Shown here: positions 1 to 10,883 of the stretch, piece after piece
Position numbering within the stretch: the stretch's first letter is position 1
How the letters are laid out: each line of letters begins with the position of its first letter
Source: Solanum dulcamara
Taxonomy: Eukaryota > Streptophyta > Magnoliopsida > Solanales > Solanaceae
DNA length: 64,000 nucleotides
Direction: 5' to 3'
NCBI RefSeq assembly: GCF_947179165.1
Contig: NC_077245.1
Span: forward strand, 18,570,740-18,634,739
Program-made: the position numbers and the translations under genes
The notes under the pieces: generated by a model
Told to the model about the DNA's origin: nothing
The model's database searches: none
What the model saw: only the letters and a program-made list of their open reading frames with translations

Positions 1-2545
1 TTCCCTCTCTTCTTCTTCTTCTTCTCCAAATCCTTCTCCAACAAAGATTGCCTTCAAGAGCTTCAAGAATTCAAGCCTTCCATTAAAGACCTAACATCAA
101 GGTTTATTCAAAGTCTTCAAACAAGGTATGTAAGGCTAACCTAAAATATGGATTGAGTTCTTCCATATGCCCATAGATGTGTTGGATAGGAGTTGTGAAA
201 GAGTTGAACCTACTAAGAAGGTTTTCTTGAAAGTTTTCCTAAACTATAGAATGTTTTTAGATACTATTGGTTGGTTGATGATTTTAATGACTTGAGTTAC
301 TAAATAGTTATCTTTCATATTATTGACTATAAATGTATCTTTGTATATAGATTTATAGATGTTGATGATATTCTTGAGTTGAGTTTTGTTGAGAGTAGGG
401 ACTCATGTTTCATTCACATGAATCCAAGATGAGATTTCTTTGGTCATAATTTGTCTTGAGTTGAGATGGATGGTTTTGTGTATATGTGTATTGATTGGAA
501 TGAAAAGAATGAATTGGATAGTTAAGAATGTCCTTTTTGCTTCCACAAATTGAACATAGGACAAAAGTAAGGATTTTGGAGTAGATGTTTGATGATTGAG
601 GTGATGATGATACTTGAAAATGATGTGATGATAATGTTTGATGATGATATAAATGATAATATATGATGATGATGTGACGATGTGAGTGATGACGCAAATG
701 GTGTTTATTAAATATGTGTAGAATGATTGATGAAGGGGTATATTGAGGAGGATGTTGTGTGATGAAGTGAATTGGAGTCTAATGTGATTTTCTGTTATGT
801 GATGTGTATAATTTGAGTTGATTGGAGTCTTAGGAATATTTTGAGAATAAATTATCTTTTGAGGAGGAGCTTTAAATAAATTATTTGTGAATCTTTTTGC
901 ATAAACCATTTACACGCTATTTTGAGTCTAAGGAATCATTAGTTTCATCTTTGATTTAGAAAGGAGTTAAGTATGAGTTGAGTATGAGGAGCCTTTAAAT
1001 GAGTTGAGTATTTTTACATTAAAGTATCTATTTTGAGTTTGAGTCGAGGGATTGAAATTATGTTTTAATGTACATAATATTTTCTGCATTCATCGAGTTG
1101 AGATTGTACAACTTTTAAAGAGAAGAGTTTGATGATTTGAGTTGAGTTTTGAAAAGAGTCTAATGGGACTTTCCATTATGACTCGATTGAGTTGAATTGA
1201 GGAGAGAGTTGATGAGTTGGAAAGGTTCTAAATGAAACTAGCCGTGAGGGCTTGTTTGAGTTGATTGGACAGAGTTTTATGAGCATTGAGTCTTGGGAGG
1301 AGTATCGAGCACCGAATTGGGCAAGAGTATAGTCCATACTCGAATCCAATACCTGTGTTGCCAAACGTAGGGGGGATTGAACCGTTAAAGTCGGATGCTT
1401 CCCCAAGAGTTTGTCCTGACATTATAGGACTTGGTTGGATTGGATCCATGATTGGTTGATTCGTTCATACCCTGGCAAGGTATGAACGGACGCGGCAACA
1501 ACGTCGGTTTGTTGTACTTTCACTGGCTCATAAGTGATGGTTGTCGGTTAAGAAAAACTCCCAAATAAGTCTTGATAGTACTCTGAGTCAGTTGAGTTGA
1601 GTGGTTTATTAGTTGGTCCTGTCTAAACTATTTCTTGTTAGACTTAGGATACTTGGGTGAGTTGTTACATATTTATTGAGTTTAGTACTTTGAGTTGAAT
1701 TTTAAAACGTTGCATAATTTCATTTGCATATTTACTGAGTTGAGTCCTTTGAGCTGATTGTTGAGTTGAATGTTGAGTTAATTGTATAGGGTCGGATTGG
1801 GTTAGATGATATGTGATTGACTTCGAGCTAACAGTATATGATTGAATTGGATTGAATAATTTGATTGAACTGTATGGTATATGATTGGTCTTTGTCTAAA
1901 AATATATTATTACTTTAGACTTATGACGCCTTGTTGAGTCTCTCTTATCTTTCTGATTTGAGATATTTGGACCGCTGCTATTCTTCCTTGAGGTATGTTT
2001 CCTTCTGCCATATTACATACTCGTACATTCCACGTACTGACGTCTATTTGGACCTGCATCATTTCATGATGCAGAGGCAGGTTTAAGAGATCGTCAATAG
2101 GAGAATCATTGGGAATCTATTCGCACTCAGCGTATTGGTGAGTCCTTCCCTACATTTGGAGGACACCGCTCATGTAATCTTGCGTCAAGTTAGCCTTTTC
2201 ATTTTGAGTTGAGGTAGTCATGAACCTGTCATTGGCACCAATTAGATAGTAATGATAGAGGCTTCATAGATTAGATAGTGATGGGTCGATTGAGTACTTC
2301 TATCTTTGAGTTATTCTTGTCAAACTATTTTAATGACAAATATTTTAGTTGATTGTTGGCCCATGGCCTTTATTCTTCGAGTTGGATGGGTGATTTGAGT
2401 TGCCCACTAAATTATTCTTTATTTTTAAACTTTCCGCTGAATGAACGAATGAACGGAGGTGTGATCAGGCTATGTGGTTCGCTTGGGAGCCAGAAATGGT
2501 TTCTGAGTGCCGGTTACATCTAGGGTACCCTCCCGGGGTGTGACA
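1..2545 (+). repeat. RLG-1 gypsy LTR, 3' part (cut by window edge)
   Basis: This is the 3' portion of a long LTR that recurs at 4351-7662, 20025-22026 and 58656-61802. Shared blocks include the pyrimidine-rich start with a spliced-looking leader, GAT-rich microsatellite tracts near 590-690, a block with 'gagcattgagtcttgggagg' near 1281, and the terminus 'ctagggtaccctcccgggg' ending in TGACA at 2545. The 5' end lies before the window, so solo LTR versus 3' LTR cannot be decided. The flank just after it is ctgga. A solo insertion predicts ctgga immediately before the LTR start outside the window. It interrupts a copia linker region. Confidence 0.85.
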
Positions 2546-2879
2546 CTGGACCACGTCTACTAAAGTTGCATCTATATACTTAGTGTTTGGGCATTTCAGT
2601 CATGTAGACCTCCTTAGTTGTGGTTATGGTACTTTTTTGACTTCTTCTTGCAGTATGGCAGGAGTTTCACAAGCTCCAGTTTTCCATGACCTGTTTATTT
2701 ATGGAGAAACCCTTGGTGTAGGTAATTTGGGTTTCCCTCTTGCTTCTTGGTTAGTTTCTATCTTGTTCCCTCATTTTTCTTCTTTGAGCTTATCTTGCAG
2801 CTTTTGCTCAACTATTGTCAATTCTAGTTAGGAGACTCCACCATGCTGATTCTTTATCAAATACCACATTTCTTGACAC
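2546..2879 (-). pseudogene. RLC-A copia fragment, integrase-RT linker
   Basis: Read on the minus strand it encodes the end of an integrase region and the acidic linker before reverse transcriptase, including NQHGGVS-, KLQDKLKEEK, NKIETNQEA and an LRRST-L-CPN-KYIDA segment. The same peptides occur at 49021-49320 (plus) and 55800-55970 (minus), which identifies the family. Stops interrupt the frame. It is cut on the left by the gypsy LTR ending at 2545 and joined on the right, at a non-homologous junction near 2880, to RT/RNase H of a different copia element. It is probably the same original copy as 9074-11999. Confidence 0.75.
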
Positions 2880-4350
2880 TGTTTGATTCATCCCTAGTTC
2901 TTGGAGAAACCGCTTTAACCACAATATTTCTTTACCAGCTTCTGCTTCAACAATATACTCTGCTTTAGTTATGGATAGTGCAACACACTTCTGCAATCTT
3001 GACTACCATAACATAGCTATCCCTACAAAAGTATAAAGATATCCTAAAGTTGATTTTCTATCATCAGGATCTTCGGCCATATCTGAATTTGTATAGCCTT
3101 CCAAGACTGGATCAGCTCCCCCAAAGCACAGACTTTATTTTAAAGTACCCTTAAGATAACTGAGAATCCACTTAATGCCTCCCAATGTTTCTTTCCAGGG
3201 TTAGAAAGAAAACGACTAACCACACCTACCGAATGTGTGATAGCTAGCCTCGTGCAAACCATGGCATACATCAGACTTCTAGCTACTGAAAAATATGGAA
3301 TTGTACACATCTCCTCAATCTCTTTCTTGGATGAGGGGCACGAACTCTTGCTCAAATTGAAGTAACTTGCCAAAGGGACACTTACTAGTTTCCCATTACT
3401 CATATTGAACTATTTAATCACCCGTTCAATATAATTTTCTTGAGATAGCCATAAATTCTTATTTCTCCTATCTCGAGTTATCTGCAACCCTAAAATTTGT
3501 TGAGCTGGACCTAAGTCTTTCATTTTAAGGACTTAGAGAGTTCTTTCTTCAACTGTCTGATTTTTGTTGCATCTTGTCACACGATCAATATATCGTTCAC
3601 ATAAAGTAGAAGTACAACAAAAATGCCATCCGAAAATCTTTGAATGTAAACACACTGATCTACAGTAGTCCTTTTATATCCTTGACATACCATGGATGAG
3701 TCAAATTTCTTGTACCATTGCCTCAGTTCTTTCTTTTGGCCATATAAGCTTTTTGTAAGCTTATAGATGAGGTTTTCTTTATCCTGAGACCTCAAAACCT
3801 TTCGTCTTCTCCATATAGATTTCTTCGTTTAGATCACCATGAAGAAATGTTGTCTTGACATCCGTTTGTTCAAGCTCCAAATTCAAACTAGCTACCAATC
3901 CAATGATGATACGGATTAAAGTCAATTTTACAACTGGTGAAAATATTTCATCAAAGTTAATTCCCTTTTTCTGTAGGAATCCTTTGACTACTAACTGGTC
4001 TTTGTACTTCACCACCTTTCCGCTGCCATCTTTCTTGAGCTTGGATATCCATTTGCTCTTCAGTGCCTTCTTTCCTTGTGGAAGTTTCACAATCTCATAA
4101 GTGTTGTTTTTCTGTAAAGACTTCATCTCTTCGGTCATTGCTTGTAGCCATTTTTCTTTATCCTTATGAGATATAGCTTCATGGAAAATCTCTGTTTCTC
4201 CATCTTTAGTAATATGAATATACTCGAATTCTGAGTATCGAGTTGATGGAATCCAACCTCATTCAGGTCGATGAAATTATTGATTATTGGCTTTAGGAGG
4301 TGTACCATCATTGTTCCATTATGATGATTCTGTAGCTTCTAGAGGGCTTT
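2880..4350 (-). pseudogene. RLC-C copia reverse transcriptase and RNase H
   Basis: Minus-strand frames give typical Ty1-copia RT: ALKSKWISKLKKDGSGKV, KGINFDEIFSPVVKLTLIR, then TDVKTTFLHGDLNEEIYM and SLYGQKKELRQWYKKFDSS. The active-site box reads LLYVNDILIV, so the usual YVDD is YVND. RNase H follows with SRFLSNPGKKHWEAL and, near 2996, CVALSITKAEYIVEAEAGKE. Stop codons fall near 3795, 3577 and 3130. The RNase H end is lost at the junction with the 2546-2879 fragment. The product would have copied element RNA into cDNA; this copy is dead. Confidence 0.85.
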
Positions 4351-4718
4351 TGTAACACCCCAGAATTTTTTTCACAAAGACTCGAACATGTGTAGACTCG
4401 AACCGAAGGACTTGTAATTTTATATATGAGTTAGGATTAATTCCTAAGTATTTGAAGTATGTTAGATATGTTTAGGGATGTCTAACACCAAGTCGAGTCC
4501 AAAGAATTCCAATCGATTAAGTTTTCGGATGAGTTAGTATAAGGGTCAACTTTAAATGACCATATCACTTTGAATATAATGAACTAGGTGGCCCACGACT
4601 CTTTGATTCTTCTTTCCAATGCCACCAAGATTGCAATTTTTGGAGTTCGGAGTCAAACGTTATGACCCTTTTTCTACAGACTACTACTGCAGGCCTGGAT
4701 TCTAACTGCAGAAAATTT

Positions 4719-5010
4719 AGGCTTGGAGCTGCAAGGGCGCGACGCACCACTATAGCGCCAGAAAACAGCCTCAGTAGTTTGGTCCTTGGCGCGATGTGCC
4801 ACTATTAGGTGTGCAGGGTTTTTAAGCCCATTTTCCAGAACCCAGAAAATTTAGACTTGGCGCTGCAAGGGTGCGACACGCCATTATAGCGCCAGAAAAC
4901 AGCCTCAGTAATTTGGTCCTTGGCGTGATGCGCCACTATTAGGTTGCAGGGTTTTCAAGCCTATTTTGACTTGGCGCTGCAGTGGCGCGGCGCGCCACTA
5001 TAGCGCCAGG
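4719..5010 (+). repeat. GC-rich palindromic repeat array in RLG-1 LTR
   Basis: Three related units start near 4719, 4856 and 4972. Each carries a GGCGC...GCGCC palindrome around a CACTATAGCGCCAG core, and the first two continue into 'cctcagtagtttggtcc'. The last unit, 4972-5008, is a 37-bp imperfect inverted repeat with outer arms tggcgct/agcgcca and inner arms gtggcgc/gcgccac, and contains an AscI-type ggcgcgcc. Equivalent arrays occur at 20435-20730 (three units) and 59040-59225 (fewer units). Confidence 0.8.
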
Positions 5011-5070
5011 TGAGTTTTATCCCATTTTTTTCAGATTTTTGAGGAAGGGCAAATTGGACTTTTCCCTAAT

Positions 5071-5078
5071 TATATATA
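5071..5078 (+). promoter_or_regulatory. Candidate TATA box of RLG-1 LTR
   Basis: TATATATA follows the GC-rich array and precedes a pyrimidine-rich leader. The same context appears near 20791 and 59287 in the other copies. Position and conservation suggest the retroelement promoter; use is not shown by sequence alone. Confidence 0.45.
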
Positions 5079-6699
5079 CTCTATCCTTGAATGATTTGCA
5101 CCATTTTTTCAGTCTTGTGCCTCTCTCTAAAAAGCCCTAATATCCATTCTCTTCTCTCCCAAAAATCTCCAACAAGATTTGCCCTCAAAAGCTCAAGGAT
5201 TCAAGATCTTCAAGTCAAGTCTTGATTTCTGGTGGGGTGATCTTCAAGAAAGGTATGTAAGGCTAACCTAAAATATGGAATGAGTTCTTCCATATGCCCA
5301 TAGATGTGTTAGATAGAAGTTGTGAAAGATTTGAACCTTCTATGAAGGTTTTTTTGAAATTTTCTAAACTATAGAATATTATTAAAATGTTTTAATGATG
5401 TTCTTGAGTTGACTTTGTGGAGATTATGGATTCATGTATTCATCCACATGAAACCAAGATGAGATTTCTTTGTGGTCATAATTTATCTTGAGGATGAGAT
5501 TGATGGTTGTTAGGTATAATAAAAACAATATTATTTTTCATAGTGAAATGAGGTATTCTTTTACATGAGTTTGATGAAATTCATTTTTAATTAAATAAGA
5601 ATTTTTGAGCAAGATGTTTGATAATGATGTGAATGATGATGTATGATGACGATGTGAATGATGATGTGAATGATGATGTTTGATGATGATGTGAATAATG
5701 ATGTGAATGATGGGAATTTAACATATGTAGAATGATTGATGAAGAGGTTATGTTGATGAGGGTGTTGTGTGATGAAGTGGATTGGAGTCTAATGTGATTA
5801 TGTGATATGTGAATTGGCATAATTTGATTCGATTGGAGTCTTATGAACATTTTGAAAATAAATGATCTTTTGAGAAGGAGTTTTAAATAAATGATTGTGA
5901 ACATTTTGCATAAACTATTTACACACTATTTTTGAGTTCAAAGAATGATTATTTTCATCTATGATTTAAAAGAAGTTTAAGCATGAGTTGAGTTTGAGAA
6001 GTCTTTTAATTATTTTTGAACATGAGTATTTTAAAGATAAACGAGTTGAGTATTTTTACATAAAAATGTCTATTTTTAGTTTGAGTTGAGGAGTTGAAAT
6101 TATGTTTTAAATACATCTAATATTTTTTGCATTCATTGAGTTGAGATGATATCAAATTTAAAGAGAAGATTTTGATGATTTGAGATGAGTCGATTTGAAA
6201 GAAGGTCCAATGAGGCCAGATTTGATTGAGTTTTGAAAAGAGTCCAATGAGACTAAATGAGTATTTTGAGTATTTTACTCACTTGATATATATGAGCATA
6301 TTGAGTCTTGGGAGGAGTATCGAGCACCGAATTGGGTAAGAGTATAGTCCATACTTGAACCAATAAACTACATCGCCAAACGTAGGAGAGGATTGAACCG
6401 TTAAAGTCGGATGTTTCCTAAATTACTGTCTTGACATAATAGGACTTGATTGGTTATGGATCCATGATTGTTGATTCGTTCTTACCCTAGCAAGGTATGA
6501 ACGGACGTGGCAACAACATCAGCTTGTTGTACTATCACTCGCTGATATGGTGATAGTTGTCGGTTAGAGAAACTCCCAATTAAATGGATTGGGCTTGGTA
6601 TGATTGGTTTGATGGTGATTGTAGATGATTGGGTTGAATTGTAAAACATTGCATAATTTAATTTGCATATCTATTGAGTTGAGTGCTTTGACTTTATGG

Positions 6700-6995
6700 T
6701 GGAGTTGATTGCATATGATTGGATTGGATGACATATGATTGGATTGTGGATGATTGGATTGAATTAGGTGATATGTGATGGATTGGATTAAATGATATGT
6801 GATCGGATAGTGTACGATTGGATTGGATTGAATTGAATGATATGTGATTGGGTTGAACAGAATGGTATGTGATTGGATTGGATCAGATTGTATATGATTG
6901 GATTGGATCGTATATGACCGGATTGAACCGATTGTATATGATTGGATTGAATTGGATGATATATGATTGGATTGGATTGTATGGTATATGATTGG
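6700..6995 (+). repeat. Minisatellite inside RLG-1 LTR
   Basis: Imperfect repetition of units such as tatgattggattgga and gatatgtgattg fills this stretch. The tract is longer here than in the equivalents at about 1785-1890 and 60955-61135, and it is absent from the shorter copy at 20025-22026. It explains much of the LTR length variation. Confidence 0.75.
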
Positions 6996-7662
6996 TCTTG
7001 GTCAAAAAATGTATTCTTGCTTTAGACTTATGACACTTTGATTGAGTCTCTCTTATCTTTATGACTCGAGATATTTGAACCGGTATTATTCTACCTTGAG
7101 GTATATTTCATTCTTCCATATTACATACCCGTACATTCCCATGTACTGACGTCCATTTGGACCTGCATCGTTTTATGATGCAGAGACAGGTTTAAGATAT
7201 CATCAATAGGAGCACCATTGAGGATCTATACACACTCAGCGTATTGGTGAGTCCTCTCCTACATTCGGAGGACACCGCTTATGTTATTCTTGCATCGAGT
7301 TAGCCCTCTTCATTTTGATTTGAAGTAGCCATGAACATATCATTGGCACCAATTTGATAGTAGTGATAGAGGCTTCATAGACTAGATAGTGATGGGTCGA
7401 TTGAGTATTTTCTTCCCTTGAATTATTCTTGTCAAACTATTTTCAATGACAAAGATTGGAGTTTGATTTGTTGGCCCATGGCCTTTCTTTCTTGAGTTAG
7501 ATCGCTGATTTGGATTTCCCACTAAACTATTTCTTTATTTTAAGCTTTCCACTGATTGATTGATATTGAATGGATGTGTGAATGGACCAAGTGGTTTGCT
7601 TGGGGACCAGTAATGGTCTTCAAGTGCCAGTCACGTCTAGGGTACCCTCACGGGGCGTGACA

Positions 7663-8170
7663 GCTTTGTACCTCCCCCTGCTAAACATCCTCTTATTCTG
7701 CTTCTGGTATTGCTTCATGCTCCCCCATGTTATTTGTGAAAAACTGCAATGGTAGTGGATTTGGACCAACTTTCTGGGCACTAGAATTTCTTTCATGAGA
7801 CATTGTGGGCTTTTCAATTTCTTCTATTATCTGGTTTTCGTGGAATACAACATCCCTACTTCTGATCACCTTCTTCTATATTGGATCCCATAATCTATAT
7901 CCAAATTCTTCATCTCCATAGCCTATGAAGATGCATGGTATAGTTCTACCATTAAGCTTCTTCCTGATCTCCTTGGATATATGTGCATGTGCTAAACAAC
8001 CGATAGTTTTCTGCTTTGCTTCTTTGGTGGAATCGAGGTTCTTCTATGGGATCATACAAATCTTTACAACTGAGGAGATCTTCCATCTGAGGTCTCCACA
8101 ATGTGTAATTTGTGGTAGTAAGCTTTATCATAGCTCTAGATGATGATGATGACGACTCTTCCATCATATC
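7663..8170 (-). pseudogene. RLC-C copia gag start fused to integrase end and linker
   Basis: The minus-strand frame from 8167 starts as copia Gag (TTTNYTLWRPQMEDLLSCK) and near 8040 jumps into the integrase C-terminal region: KQKTIGCLAHAHISKE, CIFIGYGDEEFGYRLWDP and a DVVFHENQI box. The linker then runs to 7663 and resumes at 4350 beyond the solo LTR. The fusion marks a deletion of most of gag, protease and the integrase core. Frames differ across the junction, so it is not a functional fusion. Confidence 0.75.
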
Positions 8171-8761
8171 TTAAAAATGCTTGGTCAAAATTTTGGAGCA
8201 GAATTTCACCAAACGGAACTCACCAGCGTATCCGGAATGGTGAAAAATGGTAGGATTCACTCTTCTTGGGTAAAAATCGAGATTCCAGAAATTTTCTAAA
8301 TTTACACCAAACTATTGTGGTTAAATTGAAAATATACTGAACTTTTGGGGCACAATTATAATTTCAGTAACTCCAGGGTTATTTCATAAATTTCAAAAAA
8401 AAATATGATGACATGGTGCTGAGTGGGCACTGACTGTGCGTGACTTGGTGTCTGTGTGGTAGGGTGACTGAACACTGACGTGGCGCTAACTGGGTGCTGA
8501 CGTGGCAAGTACTGTTTCACCTTGTTCTTTCTCTCGACAGAAAACCAAAAAATAGAGTAAACTTTAAATGACCATAATTTCTTCGTTTTAGCTCCGTTTT
8601 CCCTCCGAAAAATTGCGTTGAATTCGTATCAATACAAGGAATCTAATGAAGTGATAAAAACACACCGACAATCACATTTTCAAAGAAATGCAACTTCGGC
8701 TTAAAATTTTCGTGTTCCGATATCTCTCGACGAACACCAAATCGAAGGCTCTAATATCACT
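8171..8761 (-). other. RLC-C untranslated leader with primer-binding site
   Basis: No coding sequence is visible between the gag start and the LTR. The minus strand directly after the LTR reads AGTGATATTAGAGCC (near 8747-8761), a diverged match to the initiator-Met tRNA primer site TGGTATCAGAGC used by plant copia elements. This fixes the element's direction. Confidence 0.65.
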
Positions 8762-9073
8762 TGTTGTGATTCTTTGATCACTATGACAAATATTTAGGAG
8801 GAAAACAACTCTATTTCACAAGAATAGAATTACAGAGAATACCAAGAATTTCTCACTACAAAAAAACCTCACCAAACACTCTTCTTCTCACAATCTCTAC
8901 ATGGATTGTATTTTTGTGTGTTGATTTACAAGAGAAACATAAGACTATTTATAGCCTTAAAAATGTGGTTGGTCGCTGAATTTTCCATTCAACAATGGAG
9001 GCTTCAAAGATGGTGGCTGATGGCTTCAACAATGGTGTGCTGCTTCTAGAATGGGTTGGTGGGCTACTGAACA
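8762..9073 (-). repeat. RLC-C 5' LTR
   Basis: The proximal end reads TGTTGTGA on the plus strand (TCACAACA on the minus) and abuts the primer site. A minus-strand TATAAATA lies within 8941-8957. The distal end near 9073 is set where sequence homologous to RLC-A integrase resumes and may be off by several bases. Confidence 0.6.
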
Positions 9074-9264
9074 TATCAATTTCTGCATCTCTCTGTCAGG
9101 TGTTTATATATTTTCTTTCGGCTACTCCATTTTGTTGTTGCATATTTGGGCAAGTCAATTGTCGCCTTATTATCTTCTCTTTAGGTAGTCTTTGAAATCA
9201 CATGACATGTTCTCCCCATCGTCCATACCATTTGATTCTCCTTCTAATATCATTCTCCACAGTA
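9074..9264 (-). pseudogene. RLC-A copia integrase fragment (left part)
   Basis: This matches the integrase stretch at 56265-56449 almost block for block, including the complement of the conserved GVAERKxR region. It ends at cagta (9260-9264), the target duplication of the small element RLC-D, and continues at 10884. About 300 bp of integrase that should separate it from 2546-2879 are missing. Confidence 0.7.
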
Positions 9265-9489
9265 TAATTGCAGAGAAGTAGAATGAAATTGTACATCTAT
9301 TAATGAGCCTCCAATGGAGGTTTTATAAAACGCCAACAAAACAGATCATGCTAACCTAACTCCTAGAAAATAGTAATAGATAACTTACATGACCTACCCT
9401 AACTGAATGATAAACTTTACAAACCCAAAGCCTAAAATAATTGAAGATGACTTATCCTTATATATAACAGTGGTAAGTGCTCTCTTACG
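9265..9489 (-). repeat. RLC-D 3' LTR
   Basis: A 225-bp LTR. Its minus-strand start is CG instead of the expected TG, probably CpG-type decay. The other end reads taattg next to the duplicated target. The polypurine tract lies immediately to its right. It matches 56450-56568 closely. Confidence 0.75.
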
Positions 9490-10370
9490 TCCCCCTCAAG
9501 TTAGGTGTAAAGAGACAACACCTAACTTGGGAAGCATCCGTTGGAAGGCTGGCTTAGACAATGGTTTGGTTAGCGGATCTGCAATTTGATCAGTGGAGTG
9601 AATGTGTCATACTTGGACTAGGCCATAGCGGACTTGGTTGCAAACAAAGTGAAGATCAACCTCTAGGTGGTTTATTTTTGTATGATGTACCAGGTTTTCA
9701 GCAACGTATGTGACCCCAAGATTATCACAAAGTATTATAGGAGCAGCAGAGAACAGCACATGAAGATCCTCAAGCAAGTAAGGGATCCAGTTTGTTTCAG
9801 ACAAGGCAGAGGCAACTTGTTGAATGAGTGTTTCATTGCTGCCCGTGAGTATGATGTCATCCACACATATCCGGATATAAATAGTTACTCCCAAATTATG
9901 CAGAACAAAAAGAGAATTATCAGACTCAGACATCTTGAACCCCATTTGAACCAAAGAATCAGTGAGTGCATCATACCAGGCTTTAGGAGATTGTCGCAGT
10001 CCGTAGATAGCCAGATATAGTCAGGATGGGCTGAATTTTCACATCCAGGCGGTTGTGTGATATACATTCCTAAAGCTTCCCCTGAAGAAAAGCATTATTG
10101 AAATCGATCTGATGCAATGCCCAACTTTTTTGTACAGCAAGGGTGAGGACAGTCCTAATTGTGGTGGGTTTAACCATTGGACTGTAGGTTTTCCCTTTTG
10201 CAGCCAAGAGTGCTTTGAACGTGGCCATGGTGCCATTAGGCTTAGTTTTAATTTGAAACAACCATTTACAGGGAACAACGTTCCTGATGTGGTCTGGTGG
10301 AACCAAATCCCAAGTCTGGTTCTTTATCAATGCATCAAACTTAGCCTGCATAGCATCTCTCTAATATGAG
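9490..10370 (-). pseudogene. RLC-D copia RT / RNase H remnants
   Basis: From high to low coordinates the minus strand gives FDALIKNQTWDLVPPD, VPCKWLFQIKTKPNGT and LHQIDFNNAFLQGKL. It continues into an RT segment with HPDYIW and MVQMGFKMSESDNSLF, then YIRICVDDIILTGSN (active site CVDD), and RNase H ends with DNLGVTYVAENLVHHTKINH and STDQIADPLTKPLSK. The RT-to-RNase H middle is deleted around 9830, and several stops and frameshifts are present. Confidence 0.8.
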
Positions 10371-10722
10371 AATTTTTGTGCTTTTTTGTGGGTGACAGAC
10401 ACAACAGGTACAGGTTGGGTTAGTTGGGCAATGTAGTCAACAATTTTGCACTGCTTGACAATGTTATTTTGCGACCTTGTTACCACACGATTGTGCTCTA
10501 TTGGGGGAACTTGAACTATGGGCTCAGTGGGGCGAGGCAAAGAAAGAGTGAAACTGCTCGCTCTTCTGTTAGCGAGGAGGGATTAGGTCGGTATATTGGG
10601 TGATGAGTTTGAGCGACGCCGATAAACATGAGTAAGTGGTGGTCAGCAATGTAAGAAGAGAGGAAAGGGGGTTGGATTTGAAATTTGAGGTGGGATGGTA
10701 GGGAATCAACAATCGGGGGTTT
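10371..10722 (-). pseudogene. RLC-D linker remnant
   Basis: Low-similarity sequence between RT and the 5' LTR fragment. Short minus-strand stretches resemble a copia linker, but no domain is readable. Protease, integrase and gag are absent. Confidence 0.35.
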
Positions 10723-10883
10723 CAGATATATGTCGTGCTAACCTAATTCCTAGAAAATAGGAACAGATAACTTACTCGTGACCTACCCTAACTAAATGAT
10801 AAACTTTACAAACTTAAAGCCTAAAATAAAATAACTGAAGACGACTTATCCTTATTTACAACAGTGGTACGTGCTCTGTTACA
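10723..10883 (-). repeat. RLC-D 5' LTR, truncated
   Basis: Homologous to 9330-9489 from 'gtgctaacctaa' to the terminal ttaca at 10883. Its inner end is missing. The outer end is followed by the target duplicate cagta. Confidence 0.7.

Larger units (their letters stand above)
4351..7662 (+). repeat. RLG-1 solo LTR with 5-bp target duplication gcttt
   Basis: A 3312-bp LTR begins TGTAACACCCC at 4351 and ends GGCGTGACA at 7662. It is flanked by gcttt at 4346-4350 and again at 7663-7667. No internal gypsy sequence is present, so it is a solo LTR left by recombination between the two LTRs of a full element. It lies inside the linker of copia element RLC-C. In order it holds GC-rich palindromic units (4719-5010), a TATA-like site, a leader with a possible splice donor, GAT-rich microsatellite, and a TGATTGGAT-type minisatellite (6700-6995). 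Confidence 0.95.
2880..9073 (-). mobile_element. RLC-C copia element, internally deleted, 3' truncated, split by solo LTR
   Basis: On the minus strand one can follow a 5' LTR (9073 to 8762), primer-binding site, leader, gag start, integrase end and linker (8170 to 7663), then after the solo gypsy LTR the reverse transcriptase and RNase H (4350 to 2880). The linker reads across the gypsy insertion once the gcttt target duplication is allowed for. Most of gag, protease and integrase are missing through a deletion near 8040, and the 3' LTR is absent. The outer right boundary near 9073 is approximate. Confidence 0.7.
9265..10883 (-). mobile_element. RLC-D small deleted copia element, duplication cagta
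   Basis: It is bounded by cagta at 9260-9264 and 10884-10888. On the minus strand the right LTR (5') starts TGTAACAGAGCACG and the left LTR (3') follows a polypurine tract AACTTGAGGGGGA at about 9490-9503. Between them are RT and RNase H fragments. The 5' LTR has lost its inner end together with the primer site and gag. It is inserted in the integrase of RLC-A. The same LTR occupies the same site in another RLC-A copy at 56450. Confidence 0.8.

Noticed and set aside
590..690. GAT-rich short repeats that could suggest a CRISPR-like or satellite array
   Set aside because: No spacers; simple microsatellite inside a retroelement LTR, also present near 5620-5720 and 59935-60005.
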